The notes: generated by a model from the sequence alone, not told the origin. Counted from the stretch's first letter, positions 9,227 through 18,159 are shown. The stretch is 51,782 bases of DNA from Candidatus Zixiibacteriota bacterium (GCA_024276275.1 JAJRXM010000075.1:1-51782), one strand, 5' to 3'. Made by a program: numbers and translations.

Positions 9227-10078
9227 TTAAGTAGTATCAAGCAGGGAATGGTAGACCGTTGTAGGAATATTGTCACCGTCCAAAGCACGGTGTAAAGCGT
9301 TTTCGTAATTGCGGGCTTTAGTATAAAATATATTTTTGTTCACCTCAGTTGAAAGTGTCGAACTGATAGTGTTAATATGTTCTTTATATACAGACATAAA
9401 CTCGTTACTGGCATCACGACGCACCCGAGGATCCGATGAATCCATAAACTTTGCGAATCGCTGTTTTGTAAGCTGTACGTCGTTACCTTCTTCATCTTTG
9501 ATAGTCGGATATTTTATATCGGCACCGTCTAACATTTCAAATATCTGCTCGGGTCCGTTTGCAAATGTCTGTGTAAGTGACAGCAATTCTTCGATTTCTT
9601 CAGAACGAATATGCTGGCGAGAGCGAATAAGCTCTTTGATATATAAATCGTAAATATCAGTTTGTTTAAACTGATAAGAAAGTTTCAGCAGCTCTTCATC
9701 GGTCATTTTCAACAGTTCAGGTTCTATAAACGATGATGCCGCCCCGATTTCAGCCGAGAGCATCATAGCCCGGTCGGTCATTTCCTGATACTCAGATTGA
9801 CGGCTGTCTAAATCAAGACTCAATTTTGCGTATTGGTATAAACAGGATACTTTTTTAGAAATTTCAGCTCGAAGCTCCAAACAATCAAAAAGCGAATCAG
9901 CGGCCGAAAGTTGTCCGGCAAAAGTAATCAGGATGGCTGCCTGTTCTTTCGCTTGGGTAAAAACAGATTCCCATTCATCGCTGTTTTTGTAAATATCAGT
10001 AAGGTTCCATTTGTCTTTGGTTGCTATATCATCCCGCTGAGGAATTTTATTTTCTTTTTCTTTTGTTTCGGTAGTCAT
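9227..10078 (-). pseudogene. pepF: oligoendopeptidase F, N-terminal part (ends at in-frame TAA)
   Basis: A 283-codon N-terminal half of PepF (M3 family), the helical region before the zinc site. It contains the typical start (IPQRDDIATKDKWNLTDIY) and the conserved YENALHRALDGDNIPTTVY segment that normally continues straight into the catalytic domain. The frame ends at TAA 9227-9229, and the remainder follows in the same frame at 9211-8258. Without the zinc site this product would be inactive. Lesion type: single nonsense codon, not a frameshift, no homopolymer involved. The total length if read through is about 606 aa, normal for the family. Confidence 0.87.
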
Positions 10079-10118
10079 TTTAACCTCATTTATGGTATGT
10101 CATTTTGCAAAAGAATAA

Positions 10119-10364
10119 CGTGAATTTATTTATAAAAAGCAAGAATTGGATATATTTTTAATCGAAGTTGTAGGATTAAATACTATCGATGATAGTTTGG
10201 AAATGTATGCTTTAGGAAGGTTTAAATATGACTCTCTTAGCAAGAAAATATATCAAGGGAAAGCCAGTTATTATAGAAACAGTGACGACGGTTAGCATAT
10301 AAGATATCTTTTCGACGGAGGTCAGGCATTTCCTGGTGGAGATTTTGATTTATTAAAACTATGA
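10119..10364 (+). pseudogene. gene remnant with internal TAG
   Basis: A plus-strand frame of about 81 codons reads like protein (LDIFLIEVVGLNTIDDSLEMY..., then YLFDGGQAFPGGDFDLLKL) but is interrupted by TAG at 10293-10295 and has no start codon or Shine-Dalgarno sequence at its 5' end. TAG could derive from TGG (NSDDG-W-HIRYLF). I do not recognise the family. It may be the tail of a lost gene; coding origin is inferred only from residue composition. Confidence 0.35.
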
Positions 10365-10370
10365 AAAAAC

Positions 10371-10421
10371 TAAAAAAAATGTCAGTTCACAATTCAGCTT
10401 TAGTGAATCAGGAACTGACAT
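10371..10421 (-). terminator. rho-independent terminator of transsulfuration operon
   Basis: A ten-base perfect stem ATGTCAGTTC/GAACTGACAT (10379-10388 with 10412-10421) is followed on the minus strand by a T tract (10379-10372). It lies 20 nt after the stop of the cystathionine enzyme gene. Confidence 0.88.
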
Positions 10422-10441
10422 AACATGTAATTTTAATTTTC

Positions 10442-11611
10442 TTACGACTGTTTTACAGGCTCGCTTATCGCCGCAAACGCCAACCGTAAATCAATAAGCA
10501 AATCATCTATATGTTCAATACCGACCGAAAGTCTGATAAGTCCGTCGGTCACGCCGGCTTTTTCGCGAATTTCTTTCGGAATCGATGCGTGCGTCATCAA
10601 GGCAGGATGATTCAATAATGACTCCACTCCGCCTAATGATTCAGCCAAAATAAACAGCTTAGTCGACATCGTAAACTTCTTCACAGTTTCCAAATCAGCA
10701 TTAATTGTGAATGAAACCATACCGCCCGGCATTGTCATATTGTTCGGAACTTTGGAACCGTCCAAACCGGGGAAATAAACTTTATCAACCAAATCAACAG
10801 ACTCTAAGTACTCGGCAATTTTCATAGCATTTAATGAATGACGTTCCATCCGCAGGTGCAGAGTTTTTATACCCCGCATCAATAGCCACGACTCAAACGG
10901 TGCCAGCATCCCGCCGACAGCGTACTGATTAAAGTGCAGTTTTTCGGCAAGCTCGGAATCTTTAACAATCAAGGCACCACCGATTACATCACAATGCCCA
11001 CCCAAATATTTCGAGGCGGAGTGCATGACAATATCAGCACCCAAATCAAGAGGTTTTCGGATATACGGAGTCGCAAATGTATTATCAACAGCGATAAGAA
11101 TATTTTTTTCTTTTCCGATTTTAACAATTGCTTCAATATCAGCCAACTTCAAGAGTGGATTAGTCGGAGTTTCAATCCAGAATAATTTTGTATTGTCCTG
11201 TATAGCATTTTTAAAATTTACAGGGTTAGTGCAATCAACATACGAAAATTCAATTTTGAATTTTTTCATCAATCTTTCGAACAACCTATGAGTCCCGCCA
11301 TAGAGATCATCAACAGCAACAACATGGTCACCCGGGTCAAGCAGATGTAAAACTGCTGTAATAGATGCCAACCCCGAGGCATAGGCAAAAGCATCGGTTC
11401 CGTTTTCTAATTCCGCCAATACTTCTTCAAGTGCTTTACGGGTAGGGTTTGACCAACGGGAATAAACATAGCCCGACTCATCACCCGGAAATCCGACCTT
11501 GTAGGTTGTACTCATGTGAAGCGGAGTTGTTACGGCACCGGTTTTATCTTCGGGAATCTGTCCGCAATGAATAGCGTTAGTTTCAAATTTTCTGTTTTTA
11601 TATTTACTCAT
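10442..11611 (-). CDS. cystathionine gamma-lyase/gamma-synthase family PLP enzyme
   Basis: A 389 aa Cys/Met-metabolism PLP enzyme (fold type I). Visible: the phosphate/PLP contact YSRWSNPT (50-57), AYASGLASI, VDNTFATP with Asp176, and the PLP lysine K201 in SASKYLGGH. Sequence alone does not separate gamma-lyase, gamma-synthase and beta-lyase. The gene follows a cystathionine beta-synthase-like gene by 12 nt, so splitting cystathionine to cysteine (reverse transsulfuration) is the most economical role. The start is supported by AGGAG before ATG. A strong terminator follows. The cysteine made could feed bacillithiol, whose deacetylase lies at 39687. Confidence 0.93.
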   Translation of the reverse strand: MSKYKNRKFETNAIHCGQIPEDKTGAVTTPLHMSTTYKVGFPGDESGYVYSRWSNPTRKALEEVLAELENGTDAFAYASGLASITAVLHLLDPGDHVVAVDDLYGGTHRLFERLMKKFKIEFSYVDCTNPVNFKNAIQDNTKLFWIETPTNPLLKLADIEAIVKIGKEKNILIAVDNTFATPYIRKPLDLGADIVMHSASKYLGGHCDVIGGALIVKDSELAEKLHFNQYAVGGMLAPFESWLLMRGIKTLHLRMERHSLNAMKIAEYLESVDLVDKVYFPGLDGSKVPNNMTMPGGMVSFTINADLETVKKFTMSTKLFILAESLGGVESLLNHPALMTHASIPKEIREKAGVTDGLIRLSVGIEHIDDLLIDLRLAFAAISEPVKQS

Positions 11612-11623
11612 TGTGTACTCCTA

Positions 11624-12613
11624 TTAAAGAAAACCTTTTTCTTTCATCCAGTCATCATTGAAAACTTTACTCATATATTTCACTCCGCCGTCGGGAAGAA
11701 TGACAACAATAACTTTATCTTTATCTAATGTTTTAGCATAATTAAGAGCAACATGTACTGCCGCACCACAGGAACCGCCGCCGAAAATGCCTTCTAAACG
11801 GGTAAGGTCTCGACAGGCTAAAAATGATTCTTTGTCGGTTACCTGGTAAACTTTATCAATAACAGAAAAATATATAGTCGGGCAGAGCATATCTTCTCCG
11901 ATACCTTCAACAAAGTAAGTATGCGGTTCTATCATTGTTTGGTCTTTATGATAATTATAGTAAACAGAACCTATCGGGTCGGCTCCAATAATTTCGATAG
12001 ATTTGTTTCTTTCTTTGATATAGCGAGCAACCCCCGAGACAGTTCCACCGGTTCCGATTCCTCCGACAAATACATCAAATTTTCCGTCTGTTTGTTTCCA
12101 TAATTCCGGACCGGTGATATTGTAGTGAGCCTCAATATTATCGAGATTAAAATACTGACCTATATAATATGAGCCGGGCGTCTCACGGTGAATTCGTTTT
12201 GCTGTTTCATAATAACTTTCCGGAGATTCAGCAGGTACCGTAGTCGGACAGATATGCACTTCAGCACCAAACGCTTTTAAAGCGTTCACTTTTTCATCGG
12301 ACATTTTATCAGGAATTGTAAAAATCGCTTTATATCCATGGGCAGCGGCAAACATTGCCACGGCAGCTCCGGTGTTTCCCGAGGTTCCCTCAACTATAGT
12401 TCCACCCGGTTTAAGTTCCCCGCGTTCAATAGCTTGGTTTAAAATATAGGCTGCCATACGGTCTTTTACAGAACCCGATGGGTTCATATATTCCGGTTTT
12501 ACCAGTACGGTTGCCTTAACACCGTACTTTTCTGCCATCCGATTAAGTTTGATAAGCGGTATATCTCCGACAGCATCGGTAATAGAATTCAAATAGTAAT
12601 TATTATTATCCAA
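11624..12613 (-). CDS. cystathionine beta-synthase-like / cysteine synthase family enzyme
   Basis: A 329 aa fold type II PLP enzyme. K50 (NPSGSVKDR) is the PLP lysine, GTSGNTG (76-82) binds the phosphate-side substrate, and GGIGTGGTVSG binds PLP phosphate. The segments FTIPDKMSDEKVNALKAFGAEV and VEGIGEDMLCP are more like cystathionine beta-synthase than O-acetylserine sulfhydrylase, though no regulatory CBS pair is attached. It begins at TTG (12613) with GAGGA upstream; no nearby ATG fits. With the next gene it would convert homocysteine plus serine to cystathionine and then cysteine. Substrate preference is inferred. Confidence 0.9.
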   Translation of the reverse strand: MDNNNYYLNSITDAVGDIPLIKLNRMAEKYGVKATVLVKPEYMNPSGSVKDRMAAYILNQAIERGELKPGGTIVEGTSGNTGAAVAMFAAAHGYKAIFTIPDKMSDEKVNALKAFGAEVHICPTTVPAESPESYYETAKRIHRETPGSYYIGQYFNLDNIEAHYNITGPELWKQTDGKFDVFVGGIGTGGTVSGVARYIKERNKSIEIIGADPIGSVYYNYHKDQTMIEPHTYFVEGIGEDMLCPTIYFSVIDKVYQVTDKESFLACRDLTRLEGIFGGGSCGAAVHVALNYAKTLDKDKVIVVILPDGGVKYMSKVFNDDWMKEKGFL

Positions 12614-12756
12614 AATATCCTCATTTTTACAAATAGATTATCTCATTCATTATTCATAAAGTATATAGTTTTAAGAATATGTCCACCAAAAAATTATAGT
12701 AATCATCTAACTATGAAGCCGGCATAAAGTTCCGCCTGAAAAAGTAAAAAAAGTTA

Positions 12757-12785
12757 TTGACATAATTTTATCAATAAATTAATAT
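12757..12785 (+). promoter_or_regulatory. consensus promoter upstream of zinc-ribbon gene
   Basis: A perfect TTGACA (12757-12762), a 17 nt spacer and TAATAT (12780-12785) lie in the otherwise empty 12614-12849 gap, pointing at the small zinc-ribbon gene. Confidence 0.7.
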
Positions 12786-12849
12786 ATTCTCATAAAAGCT
12801 TATTTCTCAGTAACTGAACATGAACATACTTGTATGGAATAATGTGACT

Positions 12850-13026
12850 ATGAAATGTAAACAATGTCATGACGAAATATCAGACACACCGATTAAACAA
12901 AGTGATGAGTTCTTTTGCTCACTGGAATGTGCCAATCTTGCTGCCGGGTATGAACCGGATGATGATTTGTCATATTTTGAAGAAGATGAGCTTTCAAAAG
13001 ATTTATATAATGATTTTGAAGAATAA
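12850..13026 (+). CDS. small zinc-ribbon protein
   Basis: A 58 aa protein beginning MKCKQCHDEIS and continuing FFCSLECAN: two CxxC-type pairs (CKQC, CSLEC) that probably bind one zinc, followed by a strongly acidic tail ending NDFEE. An upstream ATG at 12820 would add ten residues; I prefer 12850 because the ribbon then starts at residue 3, but neither start has a good Shine-Dalgarno sequence. A consensus promoter lies 65 nt upstream. It converges on greA with only 4 nt between stops. Small proteins of this type are common in FCB genomes but have no known role. Confidence 0.65.
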   Translation: MKCKQCHDEISDTPIKQSDEFFCSLECANLAAGYEPDDDLSYFEEDELSKDLYNDFEE

Positions 13027-13030
13027 ATTA

Positions 13031-13507
13031 CTAGTCGCGGGATATTTTTAATATCTCATATTTTACAACTCCCGCCGGGACTTGTATTTCAACAATTTCA
13101 CCTACACCTTTTCCTAAAAAAGCCATTCCGATAGGCGATTTCACAGAAATAATATCATTGTCCAAATCAACCTCTTCAGGTGGTGCTATAGTGTATTCAA
13201 TTTCTTCGTCATCTTCTAAATCTTTAATTAATACTTTGGCATAAAGATATACTTTATCGGTAGGGATTGAATTAGGATCAATAATTTGAATTCTTAAAAG
13301 TTTTTGCTGAAGTTCTGCAATCCTGCCTTCAATAACTTTTTGTTTATCTTTGGCAGCATGATACTCGGCATTTTCAGACAAATCACCCATTTCGCGGGTA
13401 CGTTTAATCTCCGCAACGATTTCCTGGCGGTCATTGTATTTTAAACTTTTGAGTTCCGCTTCAATTTTTTGGCGGCCCTCTTTCGACATTAGTATTGGTT
13501 CACTCAT
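13031..13507 (-). CDS. greA: transcription elongation factor GreA
   Basis: A 158 aa factor that stimulates transcript cleavage by backtracked RNA polymerase. The N-terminal coiled coil carries the acidic tip motif MGDLSENAEYHAAKD, and the C-terminal FKBP-like domain carries SPIGMAFLGKGVGEIVEI. Length and motifs are normal. The promoter TTGCAC-17-TATAAT ends only five bases before the ATG and there is no Shine-Dalgarno sequence, so the transcript is probably leaderless. The promoter overlaps the tail of the upstream symporter gene when that gene is read past its TAA. Confidence 0.96.
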   Translation of the reverse strand: MSEPILMSKEGRQKIEAELKSLKYNDRQEIVAEIKRTREMGDLSENAEYHAAKDKQKVIEGRIAELQQKLLRIQIIDPNSIPTDKVYLYAKVLIKDLEDDEEIEYTIAPPEEVDLDNDIISVKSPIGMAFLGKGVGEIVEIQVPAGVVKYEILKISRD

Positions 13508-13512
13508 ATTAA

Positions 13513-13541
13513 ATTATAACAAAATTTTCAGTTATGTGCAA
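13513..13541 (-). promoter_or_regulatory. greA promoter, leaderless arrangement
   Basis: On the minus strand TTGCAC (13541-13536), 17 nt, TATAAT (13518-13513), then five bases to ATG (13507). The expected transcription start falls on or next to the start codon. Confidence 0.65.
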
Positions 13542-13614
13542 CTGCTGAAACAGTTTCTTTTCTCGCAAAAGATAGAAATATTAAAATAGAGAGAATCAGT
13601 CCGGGAAATATCGG

Positions 13615-14922
13615 TTAAACTGAAAACCAGTAGCCTCCCGTATTAGTATAGAACTTTGAACAATACCACACCAAAGAGAAACTTCCGCTGGATACTATCG
13701 AAAGAAAGGCATATTTTGCTGGTAATCGTTTCGTGCCGACAAATGAGAAAAAGACCGGAATCAACAACGCAGGTGTACCGACTGATCCAAAAATATGCCA
13801 AATATCTATAACAGACTTAATAAAGAACAAAGGTACAATAGCAAGCAGCATTGTTACGACTAATCCGATACGGGTATACTTTATCGTTTGCTTTTCATCT
13901 ATCTTAAATAACCTCATAACAATATCTCTGGAAAATGTTGTAGCAGCTACAAACGAATTCGAATCAACAGTAGACATTACCGTCGCAAAAAGAGCCAGAG
14001 CAAACATCCCCATTAATCCGACCGGTAAAACCTCCAAGGCAATTGCAGGAAATGACCCGACCGGATTTTCTAAATTCGGAAGAACCGCTCTGGCATACAT
14101 CCCACAGCTTGTAGTCAGAAAATCAAAAAACGCCCAACAGACTATAGAAATATAAATTCCGTTTTTAGCAATCTTGCCTGATTTAGCAGCATAACATCTT
14201 TGATAAAAAGTCGGCTCAATAAGTGCTGCCAAAGCTATAACATACCAAACGGCAATATATGCTTTTGAATTTCCTCCATGCCAGGTGAAATGCATTTCGG
14301 GAAGATTTGCCTGTAAAAACGACACACCGCCATAAGTAAAATAGAGAGTGCTAAGTAAAATTATAAAACCGATAAACATCAGCCCAAACTGAAACAGATC
14401 AGTTCGAACAACAGAATTAAACCCGCCGACAAAAACATATACCAATGAAAAAAGTGAACCGATAATTATGCCGACCCAAAGGTCCCAGCCGAAAAGAAAA
14501 TTGGCAAGAGTCCCAAGCATAAGTACATATGCTGCCGGAACTGTCATAAAATAAATAATAACCGACCCGGTAACCGCAGTTTTTTTGTCATAAACGGCCA
14601 TCAATCGGTCGGGAATCGTAAGCACTTTCGACTCTCTTGCTCTTTTTGCCAAAAATACCGCAAAGAAAAATGCTGCTAAATAGTACGGAAGCCCAAACGC
14701 CAGCCAGTTGGAAAGTCCATAGTTGTAACTATATTCGCCCACTCCCAGAATCCCGCCGTACCAGGTAGAAACAAGCGATGCAACAAACGCCGGCAGAGTC
14801 AGCATCCGTCCGCCTACTATTAGTTCAGCGGTAGAGCTGTTCTTACTCAGACGTTTTTTAAATCCCACTAACAAGAGAATTCCAAGATAGAGAATTATAA
14901 TTGTGTAATCTAATGCATGCAT
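13615..14922 (-). CDS. sodium/solute symporter (SSS family), probable thiamin-related uptake, interrupted near C-terminus
   Basis: A 435 aa inner-membrane symporter of the SSS/PanF type with about twelve helices. Typical segments: STWYGGILGVGEYSYNYG, a proline-rich bend FMTVPAAYVLMLGTL, and FATVMSTVDSNSFVAATTFSRDI with sodium-site serines/threonines. The frame ends at TAA 13615-13617 after GGYWFSV, but the same frame stays open to 13528 and encodes PIFPGLILSILIFLSFARK, the last helix expected of the family (usually EPxxPGL). The stop therefore looks like a nonsense change from GAA. It lies 52 nt after the TonB receptor gene, under the same TPP riboswitch, so thiamin or its pyrimidine is the likely substrate. 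PanF-like SSS members called ThiV have been proposed for this role in other lineages. Confidence 0.85.
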   Translation of the reverse strand: MHALDYTIIILYLGILLLVGFKKRLSKNSSTAELIVGGRMLTLPAFVASLVSTWYGGILGVGEYSYNYGLSNWLAFGLPYYLAAFFFAVFLAKRARESKVLTIPDRLMAVYDKKTAVTGSVIIYFMTVPAAYVLMLGTLANFLFGWDLWVGIIIGSLFSLVYVFVGGFNSVVRTDLFQFGLMFIGFIILLSTLYFTYGGVSFLQANLPEMHFTWHGGNSKAYIAVWYVIALAALIEPTFYQRCYAAKSGKIAKNGIYISIVCWAFFDFLTTSCGMYARAVLPNLENPVGSFPAIALEVLPVGLMGMFALALFATVMSTVDSNSFVAATTFSRDIVMRLFKIDEKQTIKYTRIGLVVTMLLAIVPLFFIKSVIDIWHIFGSVGTPALLIPVFFSFVGTKRLPAKYAFLSIVSSGSFSLVWYCSKFYTNTGGYWFSV

Positions 14923-14974
14923 ATCAATTTTTCTTCCTCTCTTTCAAGAGAGGTTTGTTTAGAAATATAAATTT

Positions 14975-16639
14975 CTAAAACAACTCCACCTTTATCTGTG
15001 TAAAAAATGACAACTCCGATGCAACATAATATGTCGACCATCCGTCAATATTTGCTATTTCATTCGGTGTGCGGTATGCATAGTTCTCTGCATAAGCAAC
15101 TGCTGATTCATATTTTTTGGAAAATAGATTATCAATCCGAATCTTTAATGAAAAATCACCTACTGATTCAATTTTTCCCAGTTGAATTTCCCCGGCAACA
15201 GATGATACAAAAACAGGATTTATAGAAAGAGATTTAATATTTTGTAACCCCGAATACTGCCGCCCTATATAATTACCATAATATGTAAACCTAAAATTAT
15301 CGCTCTTATAGTCAGCAATAATATTGGCAAGAATCTCAGGGAACCTACTTACTTTTTTACCTGAAAAATCAACGGCAACGGTTTCGTTTAGAGTTACCGA
15401 GTCGCCAACTGCATTTGTAGTATCAAATGAATAATCAAACAGCTGAGTAAATTCTTTTATACGGTTATAGTTATAGGCGGCATTACCACTTAACTGAAAT
15501 GAGTTGTTCAGTTTTAAGGTTGTTGATAATTCTATCCCTGAGTGAACGACTCTTTCGATATTAAGCGAATTAGTAATACCGTCGGTAACACCCCCCTCAG
15601 CAACTATCATATTTTGAAAATTCATCCAATAGAGATTTGCGTCAACCCCAAACTTTGCGGTACGGTAATTCATACCAAACTCAATATCTGTTACCCGTTC
15701 AGGTTTTACAGTAGGCTTACCAAAACTCAATCGCATAACTCCGTTTACAGATGTTGAGTCAAGCAGTTCTAACTTTGGTAGTAATCCCGGTGTCGGATTG
15801 TCCCCGTCAAAAATTGCTTTATCAGTCGGCGTGCGCGATGCCACCGATGCTGACCCATAAAATTTCAACTGTTCTGACGATGTAAAATACAAACCGATTC
15901 GGGGAGAGACAAACAGATAGTCAATACTGTAATTATACGGAAGGTACGGTCCTATTTGTTCGCGGTCAAAATCATATTGTTGGAACCTTAACTGAACTGT
16001 AGCAAGTGTAGCAAATTTTTCACTCAACTTATAATTTTCTTGAGCATACAAAGAGCCTACATACTTTTTTCCGTAATAGGTATGGTACCTGTGTTGCGGG
16101 TCTAATCGACCGTTAATGTTTTGAGCCCAGACAACTTTACCGTAATGTTCTGAATTAAAATAATAAAAAGAACCTCCAAACGAATGTTTTCCTTTGTCAT
16201 GTTCTATTATTACAGAAGGACTCCAGCCTATTTGATTTTTTTCGACCCACTGTTGTCTAACCAAATCACCGGAATTTTGCGAACTGACCGATGTGTCTAT
16301 ACTATAATCATCATAATTTTGAAAAGGTTTATATTGTTCGTAGAACCCTTTGCCTCGGATAAAATAAAAGGTGTTATTGATTGTTGTCTTATCATTTAGT
16401 TTATATCTATTGATTAACTGGAAATGCGGTTGTGAAAAATTATCGGTCGCATTGGCATAGGTCAGCTCATCATATCCCGGGATTCCAACATTAACACGCC
16501 TGTCTTTGGCAAGTTCACTTCGAGAGGCACCATACCATGCAGCATGATATTTTATAGGACCGCCATATACATGCAGCTCTGTTACCATATTTTTATCTAA
16601 TCGACCGACGGTAAATAATATGATTTTCCGGTATACCAA
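14975..16639 (-). pseudogene. TonB-dependent receptor, beta-barrel part (after frameshift)
   Basis: The C-terminal barrel of the receptor that starts at 17505. It continues the family sequence from FTVGRLDKNMV onward and ends ASELSFFTQIKVELF, with a terminal aromatic as expected for an outer-membrane barrel. Alternating beta strands are visible throughout (for example YFTSSEQLKFYGSASVASR). The break is near 16613-16615: the minus strand reads TATTATTTACC, and one more T restores SYYFTVGRLD. No Shine-Dalgarno sequence precedes the nominal ATG at 16639, so independent translation is unlikely. It would take up thiamin or a thiamin precursor across the outer membrane, judged by the riboswitch. 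Confidence 0.82.
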
Positions 16640-17505
16640 CTGCTATGACGGTACCCGTCTGATTTTTGCTTTGATAGTCTTCCGCCGTAAATCCATCTGC
16701 CGTTTACAATGCCCGATGAGTATTCTATGTTTTGTTTATAAATCGATCCTATAGAATTACCCGATGCAATATATTCACCGTATCCAAATGACATAGAGGT
16801 TTGCTGTGGGGCAGAAAAAAGGTCGGTTACAATATTGATAGTTCCGCCAAACGATGCGTCGCCGTAGAGCGAATTACCTATACCGCGTTGCACCTGTATA
16901 TCGGAAACATTCGAGGCAAAATCAGGCAGATCAACAAAATATGTCATCTGGTCTTCAGGGTCATTTAAGGGAACTCCGTTGATATAGGTCATTACTCGCT
17001 TATCGTCAAATCCACGAATACGTACAGATCCAAACCCGAGCGATGAACCCGCATCAACATACGTATGTAAATTAGGTGTTGTTTTCAGCAGAAGCGGGAA
17101 CTCTCCGACTCCATAGTCACGGTCAATTTCTTGAGCAGAAAAATTTTCAAATGCTATTGGTGTAATTCCAAGTTCGGCACGGTCGGCACGAACTAAAATA
17201 TCACCGGAACGATAATAAATACTTTCAAGTTTTATCTCTTGTGGAATCTCACTAATAGAAAAATTAACTGCCTTAAACCCTATAGACGAAACAGTGATAT
17301 ACTTGATTCCTTCTTTTAAACTGAGATCAAAAGAACCGTCTTGTTTTGATATTGTACCGATTGTAGAGATATTGGTAGCAATAGTAGCACCTACAACAGG
17401 GTTGCCGTCGGAGTCTACAACTTTACCGGAAAAAGCATAAATTTGTGTAGTAGTAAACAATAACAAAACTGTTACAACGGTAATAAGTCGAACATTCATT
17501 CGCAT
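16597..17505 (-). pseudogene. TonB-dependent receptor, signal peptide, CarboxypepD_reg-like domain and plug (before frameshift)
   Basis: The N-terminal part of a TonB-dependent outer-membrane receptor. I place the start at ATG 17505 (MRMNVRLITVV), preceded by GAGG six bases upstream, rather than at the upstream end of the open frame. A signal peptide ends near QIYA; a carboxypeptidase-regulatory-like repeat follows (FSGKVVDSDGNPVVGATI), then the plug domain (VRIRGFDDKRVMTYINGVPLND, GDASFGGTINIV). The frame ends at 16597 through loss of one T, and the barrel follows in another frame. The TPP riboswitch upstream marks it as the thiamin-related receptor type known from Bacteroidota. Confidence 0.85.
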
Positions 17506-17655
17506 GACGTACCTCATTTTCCTGCGGTAATAGCCGCATTTCGTCAACTGATGTGTTGACATTCGGTTGCGTCCTGAAATCGTGGGTGTGCCGTTAATGG
17601 CATGGGGGGATGATACTATCATCTACAATGAATTTTTATCAACGATGAATTCTCA

Positions 17656-17740
17656 TCTCCGTTTCCCTACGCCGGTATTATCCGGATCAGGTCGAGGGGG
17701 TATATTCTCAGGCGGTGCTTTATGCGCCACCCCCAACGGA
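17656..17740 (-). promoter_or_regulatory. TPP riboswitch (THI element)
   Basis: The minus strand carries the conserved THI-box parts in order: GGGGGTGGCGC, GCCTGAGAATATACCC, ACCTGATCCGGATAATACCGGCGTAGGGAA (compare consensus CTGAGA...ACCC...GAACCTGATCTGGATAATGCCAGCGTAGGGA). Downstream, before the receptor start, lie two hairpins, GTCAAC/GTTGAC and TGCGG/CCGCA. The second sits just upstream of the Shine-Dalgarno sequence, which suggests translational control. It governs the TonB receptor and the symporter. Confidence 0.95.
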
Positions 17741-18085
17741 TTATAATTTACGTTTGTAACTTGGTGAATAAACGGAACAAGGTCAAGCTGTTTTTTTGGG
17801 AGATGTGAACACCTCTCTTTAATATTTTATCTACACAATAAAGAAACCAGCCATGTAATCACTAACAAAGGGGTCAGCACTACTCCTTTCCTGCGAAAGC
17901 AGGAATCCAGTCTTTTTATAATTACAGTCAAGTAGGTCGGCGTTCCGATTCTATAAATTATAATTGTGAGAAACCCGACATCTTTACTGAGTCACCCTGA
18001 GCTAATAAAATAGTCAGTCTACCCCATCCCGTGCTTGACACGGGACCCAGTACAGAAACATATTTAACAAATACTTCAATCAGCA

Positions 18086-18129
18086 GTCATAGCGAGGCGA
18101 TTTATCGCCGTGGCTATCTCATCTTTTAA
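18086..18129. repeat. nested palindromic intergenic repeat, copy 2
   Basis: GTCATAGCGAG ... CGTGGCTATCTCATCTTTTA with inner stem GGCGAT/ATCGCC. The arms match copy 1 at 8123-8178; the outer stem differs by a compensating base pair. Confidence 0.65.
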
Positions 18130-18130
18130 A

Positions 18131-18159
18131 TTGACTTAAGAAACTATTATAATTATTCT
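18131..18159 (+). promoter_or_regulatory. promoter of the membrane protein gene at 18165, leaderless arrangement
   Basis: TTGACT (18131-18136), 17 nt, TATTCT (18154-18159), then five bases to ATG. No Shine-Dalgarno sequence is present. Confidence 0.5.

Larger units (their letters stand above)
10079..10441. other. intergenic stretch between pepF and the transsulfuration genes
   Basis: This 363 nt stretch holds the upstream region of pepF, a gene-like remnant on the plus strand (10119-10364) and the terminator of the transsulfuration operon (10371-10421). Nothing else is recognisable. Confidence 0.6.

Noticed and set aside
9227-13617. Reassigned stop codon (TAA read as an amino acid)
   Set aside because: Most intact genes here end in TAA and stop where their families stop; two interior TAA codons do not support a changed code.
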